Origin: CAWCTD01 sp963798455
GTDB taxonomy: Bacteria; Acidobacteriota; Terriglobia; Bryobacterales; Bryobacteraceae
NCBI GenBank assembly: GCA_963798455.1
Contig: CAWCTD010000004.1
Location: 248,001 to 312,000, forward strand
Length of the DNA stretch: 64,000 bases
Reading direction: 5' to 3'
In this document: positions 59,424-64,000 of the stretch, one piece after another
Position numbering within the stretch: position 1 is the stretch's first letter
How the letters are laid out: each line of letters opens with the position of its first letter
The notes under the pieces: model-generated
The model's database searches: none
What the model saw: the letters and a program-made list of their open reading frames with translations, nothing else
What the model was told of the DNA's origin: nothing
Position numbers and translations under genes: made by a program

Positions 59424-60824
59424 CAATGCCACTTAAGCAACTGCATTGGGATCCTCCTTGCGGGCGGGAAACGTATGGCGGCGATGCCATACGGCACGGG
59501 GAAATGATTTGCGTTTCTTGCGGCGGGGGTGCGTACCCTGCGCGGCGGCATCCAACAGGTTAAACACCTCACGCTGGTAGGTCTTGGCATCCAGCGCGGT
59601 TTGCAGTTTGTGCCAGGAGCCGCTGACCACGTTCATCACGAAGGTAAAGCTGAGTTGCCGAGGGGAAAGGTGGTGGCGGCGCGCCGCCAGAGCCATGACG
59701 GTGCGCACCAGATTGTAGGCCGCCACGGCGGTGATCAATTCCTTTTCCATCATGCTCTCCTTGCGCGCAACGATGTGATGCAGGCGAACCGTTCGTTTCA
59801 GGCTCCGCAGATCGGTTTCGATCTTCCAGCGCTGCCCGTACAGAGCCAGTACTTCCTCCGCCGGCAGGCTCAGCGTGGTGAACAGATGGAGCCATTCCTT
59901 CGACTGGCCCCGGCCGATCCGCACGCTGATCAAGCGTCCTTCCCCGCACGCCGCCTCCGGCATCCCGCCCTGCCGCCGCCGGTCGAAGCGGCTCGCTTCC
60001 CAACGCACCGCGCGCTCGCCTTCCTGCTGGATCGGTTCTCCCGTCAGTTTGCGCGCCCGCGGTTCGGTCAGACGTGTGACCACTCCCAGACCCCGCAGCC
60101 CAGCCGCCCAGATGATCGAAAACACGCCGAAGTTGCGATCCCCCACCACCACCGAACCAGGCGCTAGCGCATCCATGGCTTTCTCCGCCAGCGTTTGTTC
60201 ACTGACAGCCGCCGGCCCATACATGGGACCCCACTGCGGCTCCTCCGCCAACCCGGTCTCCAGTTCATGCAGCACCACGATGCGCAGCACCGGCCAGTGG
60301 GCCCGCCCGTGCTGGTTCTGGGCGGGCGGGTAGGCCCGGCGCAATCCAGGACTGGCTTCCAGTTCCAGACTCGAACCGTCCAGAAGATACGCTGTTGGCT
60401 TGTCCTCCGGATTCAGAATCTCCCGCAGCCGCACAATGAGTTCTTGGCTCACTCTCTTACAGAGTAGCTTCGGCAACCGCTGGCGCGCGTGGCTGTATCC
60501 ACCCGTGCGCCGCGAAATTCGCTTCCGCCGGAGGCGCGCCTGACGGCTCAGCAAGGAGTCGGCCGCACCATCCGAGAGCGCCTCCACGGCGCTGGCCAGC
60601 GTCCCCTGCGCTTGCAGCCGCTGCCGGATCATCAGCCAAATCACCACCTGTGCGGAGTAGACGCAACGTCGCACCTTCACCCGCGTCTGCTTCTGCAAAT
60701 ATTCCACCACGGCGCTCGACAAGCACCGCTGGTACAATCCCATGGCGTCTGAGCAAGGCTGGTCCATAACTGAAACATAAACCAGCCTTTACGCTTCATG
60801 CCAGGGCTTGTTTAAGTGGCATTG
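59424..60824 (-). mobile_element. IS4-family insertion sequence with 11-bp target duplication
   Basis: 1401 bases with inverted ends CAATGCCACTTAA, flanked on both sides by the same direct repeat GGAGGCACGCC (59413-59423 and 60825-60835). The 11-base duplication is within the usual range for the IS4 family. It carries one transposase gene. The intact repeat shows that it moved in directly and recently. Confidence 0.93.
59433..60767 (-). CDS. IS4-family transposase
   Basis: 444 residues. DDE elements: TAYLLDGSSLELEAS (first D), GSVVVGDRNFGVFS (second D), and the YREK box ALYGQRWKIETDLRSLK with Glu. Full-length for the family, no frameshift. Nine bases separate its stop from the left IS end. 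Confidence 0.93.
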   Translation of the reverse strand: MDQPCSDAMGLYQRCLSSAVVEYLQKQTRVKVRRCVYSAQVVIWLMIRQRLQAQGTLASAVEALSDGAADSLLSRQARLRRKRISRRTGGYSHARQRLPKLLCKRVSQELIVRLREILNPEDKPTAYLLDGSSLELEASPGLRRAYPPAQNQHGRAHWPVLRIVVLHELETGLAEEPQWGPMYGPAAVSEQTLAEKAMDALAPGSVVVGDRNFGVFSIIWAAGLRGLGVVTRLTEPRARKLTGEPIQQEGERAVRWEASRFDRRRQGGMPEAACGEGRLISVRIGRGQSKEWLHLFTTLSLPAEEVLALYGQRWKIETDLRSLKRTVRLHHIVARKESMMEKELITAVAAYNLVRTVMALAARRHHLSPRQLSFTFVMNVVSGSWHKLQTALDAKTYQREVFNLLDAAAQGTHPRRKKRKSFPRAVWHRRHTFPARKEDPNAVA

Positions 60825-61639
60825 GGAGGCACGCCTCCTGCTTATGGGCTGCTGGAAGGCTGATCGGGATGTCCTCGCGAAGCCGCGTCTGTCCCATCTC
60901 CTCCGTAAGGCACCGGCTCTCCAACGCCCGGTCCTCGAAGTAGCCGCGTGTGGCCACGATCTTCGGGCCGAAGACGTGGTAGGCACGAGGATCATACTCC
61001 TTCCGGTTGCCGACCACTTCGCTGCGCAGGACCGGAAAGCCCCGCGCATTGCCGTTGTTGAGGATCTTCACGATCTCGGCGCGCTCGTCGGAGAGCTTGA
61101 AATCGCCCTCGTCGATGATGAGCGTTCCCCGGAAAGCATCGAGGATGCGGAACAGCGGAGAGACCGTTGAGGCGCCGCTCGCGAAGATCGGCTTGTAGCA
61201 GAGCGAGCCCACAGTGAGAAGAAAGCGGGTTTTCCCGCTGCCCGGATCGCCGCGCAGCCGGAGGTAGGGCAGTTCGTTGAAGCCGTCGTAGACCCAGGAG
61301 AAGAGCGAGTAGTAGGCGGCGATCTTCTCGAACAGCGGACTCACGTCCACGTAGCGGTGAATGAAGGCTTGAATCTCTGCGAGGAGTTCCGCCTCGGAGC
61401 CGTATTCATCGGGTTCGGAGGGGAAGAGCACGACCTCGTTCAGGATGAGGTTGTTGTGCGGCGAATAGGGAACCAAGCGGTGGAAAGGATCAACCGTGAT
61501 CGCCGATTTGGTGCTCCACTCGCCGTTGCGCCAGAGCACGAAGGCCGTTCGTGGCTCCGCCGGCCGCAAGACCATCTCCAGGATCGCCCCGTCGTCGAGG
61601 ATGGCAGAGGCGGTCGGGAGCGGCCGCTGTCTTGGAGGT

Positions 61640-62629
61640 TCACGTTTGTCGTTTGGCTTCTGCTGCATAGGTGCCGCTGAAATTCTCCAGCCGCTCCAGC
61701 GCCTCGCGAAAACTCAGTCCCTCGATCTCCCGCACGAACGTGATCGCATCCCCGCGCTTGCCGCAACCGAAGCAGTGGAAGGTGCCACTCGCCGTGAACA
61801 CGACAAGCGACGGGTTGCGGTCGGTGTGAAACGGGCACAATCCGGTCAGCCGGTCGGCGGAGCCATGAAGCTTCACGTAGCGTCCAACGACCTCGGCGAG
61901 GGGATTCGCGCGCTTGATGCGGTCAATGCGCTCGCGGAGGACGCTGTCGGTGGTGCACGCCTGGGAAGGCTCGGAGCGGTGTGCCGCCGGCGGGGACGGC
62001 GCCTCCGGCAGCGCGGGCAACGCCTGCTCCATTAGCTTTTCAAAATCCGCGCGACTCCGACCCAGGCGCACAAAGAAGTCGGTCACATCTCCGCCTGGCC
62101 CGACCTCCTCGGGCAGCTCGACGATGCGGGCGTGCCGGATCAGCCTTCCGACCCGCTCGGCTCCCTGGCGGCCTGCTTCATCGTTGTCAAAGCAGACATA
62201 GACTTCCGCAATCGACTGGAAGTACTCGGCCCATTCACGGCGGAACACCCCGGCACCGCCTGTCGAGGTGACCGCGAAGAAGCCCTTGGCCTCCAGTACC
62301 AGCCGGTCAAACTCGCCCTCGCAGACCACAATCTGCGTCGGCTTCTCGAGCACTGCCTCCCAACCGTACAGCTCGGCGGAGGAGCCGGGCGTGGCAAGCA
62401 TCTTTGGACTTGCCGTCTTATCCTCCGGGTCCTTGGCCAGCTTGAAAAAGACGATCTTGCCTTCCCTGTTCCGGATCGGAATGGTGATCCTGTGACCGTT
62501 CCAGCCGAGCAGGTGGAAGTTGATAAGCAGATCCGTGATGCCGCGCGCGTTGAGGTACCGCCGGATGCGGCCCGGCAGGGCGCGGTGGTATTGAAGCGCC
62601 AACTCCGCGAGGTCGCACGCGAGGCCCAT
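61640..62629 (-). CDS. DnaG-like primase with permuted order: TOPRIM first, CHC2 zinc finger last
   Basis: 329 residues. Residues 40-190: TOPRIM domain with VVCEGEFDRLVLEAKGFFAV (catalytic Glu near 104) and EVYVCFDNDEAGRQGAERVG (Asp148, Asp150). Residues 235-320: zinc-binding CHC2 domain IDRIKRANPLAEVVGRYVKL, TGLCPFHTDRNPSLVV and GTFHCFGCGKRGDAITFVRE (C265, H268, C286, C289). Normal DnaG has zinc finger first. The stop overlaps the ATPase start by 29 bases. Should prime DNA synthesis of the element. Confidence 0.85.
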   Translation of the reverse strand: MGLACDLAELALQYHRALPGRIRRYLNARGITDLLINFHLLGWNGHRITIPIRNREGKIVFFKLAKDPEDKTASPKMLATPGSSAELYGWEAVLEKPTQIVVCEGEFDRLVLEAKGFFAVTSTGGAGVFRREWAEYFQSIAEVYVCFDNDEAGRQGAERVGRLIRHARIVELPEEVGPGGDVTDFFVRLGRSRADFEKLMEQALPALPEAPSPPAAHRSEPSQACTTDSVLRERIDRIKRANPLAEVVGRYVKLHGSADRLTGLCPFHTDRNPSLVVFTASGTFHCFGCGKRGDAITFVREIEGLSFREALERLENFSGTYAAEAKRQT

Positions 62630-62764
62630 ACGCCCGGAAGCGTAGCGCAGCGGAGCAGTAACGAAAGACGGACGGAGTTGCCGGCTGTGGCAGCCGTGTG
62701 GATGCCGCTAAGGGTGAGGCTCTCCGCCTTTGACGGGTCGGCTACTGGGCTACGCTGAGCGCGT

Positions 62765-62968
62765 ATGGATGAGATCGAGGAATTCAAGAGATTCCTTGGC
62801 CCGCTCGCTAAGGACTATTCCGACGGCCAACTTCGGCAGCTCTATCGCGAGATGCACGCCATGGCAGAGTTGCTTCTCGATATCTACCTTGGGAGGAAGC
62901 AAGGAGCGCAACATCGCCGTAGACCGGCTTTGACAGAGCTAAAGCAAGAAGCTACGATTCCGCCGTAA
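62765..62968 (+). CDS. 67-residue hypothetical protein of the mobile element
   Basis: From ATG 62765: MDEIEEFKRFLGPLAKDYSD and GQLRQLYREMHAMAELLLDI, then YLGRKQGAQHRRRP. Helical and charged. I do not recognise it, but the position just before the recombinase (15 bases) suggests an accessory factor or regulator. Confidence 0.55.
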   Translation: MDEIEEFKRFLGPLAKDYSDGQLRQLYREMHAMAELLLDIYLGRKQGAQHRRRPALTELKQEATIPP

Positions 62969-62983
62969 TCCGTAATCGGCGTG

Positions 62984-64000
62984 ATGACTGGGGCACAGGT
63001 CGTCACGCTTCCCTCCATGAACGGCGTCACCTACTGCCGCGTGTCCTCCGAAGAGCAGGTCAAGGGCACAAGCCTCGAATCGCAGCAAGCCGCCTGCCGG
63101 GAGTTCGCGCAGTCGCACAACATCAAGATCCTTAAGGTCTTCGTCGAGCGTGGCGAATCCGCAAAGTTCGCCGATCGGACGCAGCTTCTGGAACTCATCG
63201 ATTTCTGCCGCCAGAACAAAGACACGGTCAAGGTTTTGCTCGTCTGGAAGATTGACCGCTTCGCCCGGAACGTGACCGATCACTTCAGCATCAAGGCGAC
63301 CCTGGCGAAGTACGGCGTGCGCATCGTTTCGGTCACCGAGCCGATCGACACCAACCCCGAGGGCAAGTTGATGGAAACGATTCTCGCGGGCTTTGCGCAG
63401 TTCGACAACGACATCCGGGCGATGCGCACAGTGCAGGGGATGCGCCGGAAGCTCCAGGAAGGAATCTTTCCTTGGAAGCCGCCCCTTGGCTACAAGACTG
63501 TCACCAAGAGCGGTGAGAAGAAGACCGAGCCTGATCAGCCGAATCAACCTGTGTTTGGCCTGCTACAGAAAGCATGGAGGGAGTTCGCCACCGGCGCGTA
63601 CACCAAGGCTGAGATTCAGCGGCTTATGACAAACTGGGGCATTCAGACGGAAAGAGGTCGCCCCCTCAGCGCCCAGTCGATTGACAATCTTTTCAGCAAT
63701 CCGTACTACGCTGGTATCCTCGTCGATTCTTGGTCCGGTGCGGAGCATGAGGGCAAGCACGTCGCGATGGTCAACCGGTCGGAGTACGCCCGCGTTCAGC
63801 AGATCATCGACGGGCGCAACCAGTCGGTACCACATCAGAAACAACGCCCAGAGTTTCCCTTGCGCGGCCTCGTGCGATGCCAGAGGTGTCTGCGCTATCT
63901 GACCGGCAGCTTCACCCGAGGCCGTACTCAGTATTACCCGTACTACCACTGCTCGAAGCCAAGCTGCGATCGGAAGAGCTATTCCGCGAACGAGATGCAT
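62984..64000 (+). CDS. Large serine recombinase, 3' end outside the window
   Basis: Open to the window edge: 339 codons without a stop. Resolvase domain: GVTYCRVSSEEQVKGTSLES with the nucleophile Ser, VLLVWKIDRFARNV, MRTVQGMRRKLQEGIFPWKP. Recombinase domain: GLLQKAWREFATGAYTKAEI, SIDNLFSNPYYAGIL. Zinc ribbon start: LRGLVRCQRCLRYLTGS and YYPYYHCSKPSCD. It should catalyse integration and excision, alongside the dead tyrosine integrase. ATG 62984; a GTG three bases earlier is also possible. Confidence 0.93.
   Translation, partial: MTGAQVVTLPSMNGVTYCRVSSEEQVKGTSLESQQAACREFAQSHNIKILKVFVERGESAKFADRTQLLELIDFCRQNKDTVKVLLVWKIDRFARNVTDHFSIKATLAKYGVRIVSVTEPIDTNPEGKLMETILAGFAQFDNDIRAMRTVQGMRRKLQEGIFPWKPPLGYKTVTKSGEKKTEPDQPNQPVFGLLQKAWREFATGAYTKAEIQRLMTNWGIQTERGRPLSAQSIDNLFSNPYYAGILVDSWSGAEHEGKHVAMVNRSEYARVQQIIDGRNQSVPHQKQRPEFPLRGLVRCQRCLRYLTGSFTRGRTQYYPYYHCSKPSCDRKSYSANEMH

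Larger units (their letters stand above)
58895..61668 (-). pseudogene. P-loop ATPase (helicase-like) gene interrupted by IS4
   Basis: The N-terminal part starts with ATG 61668 (29 bases inside the primase stop) and carries Walker A LRGDPGSGKTRFLLTVGSLC and Walker B TLIIDEGDFKLSDERAEIVK. It is broken at 60825-60835 and resumes at 59423: after removing the IS and one copy of the 11-base target repeat the frame is restored (HKQEACLLRNKLLLF) and 1362 bases code 453 residues. The C-terminal part has KDITSWFIDRHGQDYEKKIT. Likely a replication ATPase for the element. Inactive as it stands. Confidence 0.85.

Overview
The window is GC-rich bacterial chromosome that looks like Acidobacteriota (Solibacter/Bryobacter-like). 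The evidence is a VWFA-related domain protein of the acidobacterial type, a secreted protein with an LPQTA tail next to a class D sortase, a DUF2934 protein, FecR/glutamine-rich and YXWGXW secreted proteins, and a PEP-CTERM tail. Many genes are broken by single-base frameshifts (ABC exporter, CheB/CheR kinase, sortase, MlaD, the MacAB-like set). Both halves of each stay well conserved, so most breaks are probably sequence errors; such genes are listed as one feature.

Layout. 1-5.4 kb: end of a glycoside-hydrolase-like gene, an NTF2-like protein, an enolase-superfamily remnant, a thioredoxin-like protein and an MgtA-type ATPase. 5.4-15.3 kb, mostly minus strand: VIT-family transporter, Q-rich protein, cupin, small membrane protein, CsbD, split CHAD protein, phosphoesterase, PLD-like protein, a secreted kinase-like protein and an MsbA-type exporter. 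15.5-25.7 kb: envelope proteins, LPxTG-like substrate, VWA protein, sortase, response regulator, CheB-CheR-kinase and a second kinase. 26-41.7 kb: FecR/Q-rich protein, DksA-like protein, several very small membrane proteins, a Vms1-like release factor homologue, the mlaEFD lipid transport operon, a MacA/MacB-like efflux operon, DUF2934 protein and an RNase II-type exonuclease. 41.8-54.4 kb: an NtrC-type sigma-54 activator and its deleted copy, REC/GGDEF plus PilZ proteins, an AI-2E/YihY fusion, a SYLF protein, an OmpA-like protein and a PilZ-DnaJ fusion. From about 54.8 kb to the end: a degraded mobile element that starts inside a tRNA-Gly gene, with integrase remnant, IS3 and IS4 insertions, iteron-like repeats, primase, P-loop ATPase and a serine recombinase running off the end.

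The main pattern is regulatory. At least 24 chromosomal transcription units are preceded by a sigma-54-like -24/-12 element (GG, 10 bases, GC, usually TGG...GTGCA/T). Many of these have a roughly 33-bp imperfect palindrome (core like CACTCGAGTGC) about 40-140 bp further upstream, where an enhancer-binding protein would bind. None was noticed in the mobile element. The activator encoded at 42.4-43.8 kb carries GAFTGA and is the natural candidate regulator. The genes concerned are mainly envelope and stress functions, so this looks like one sigma-54 envelope-stress regulon. This is inference from sequence pattern and position.
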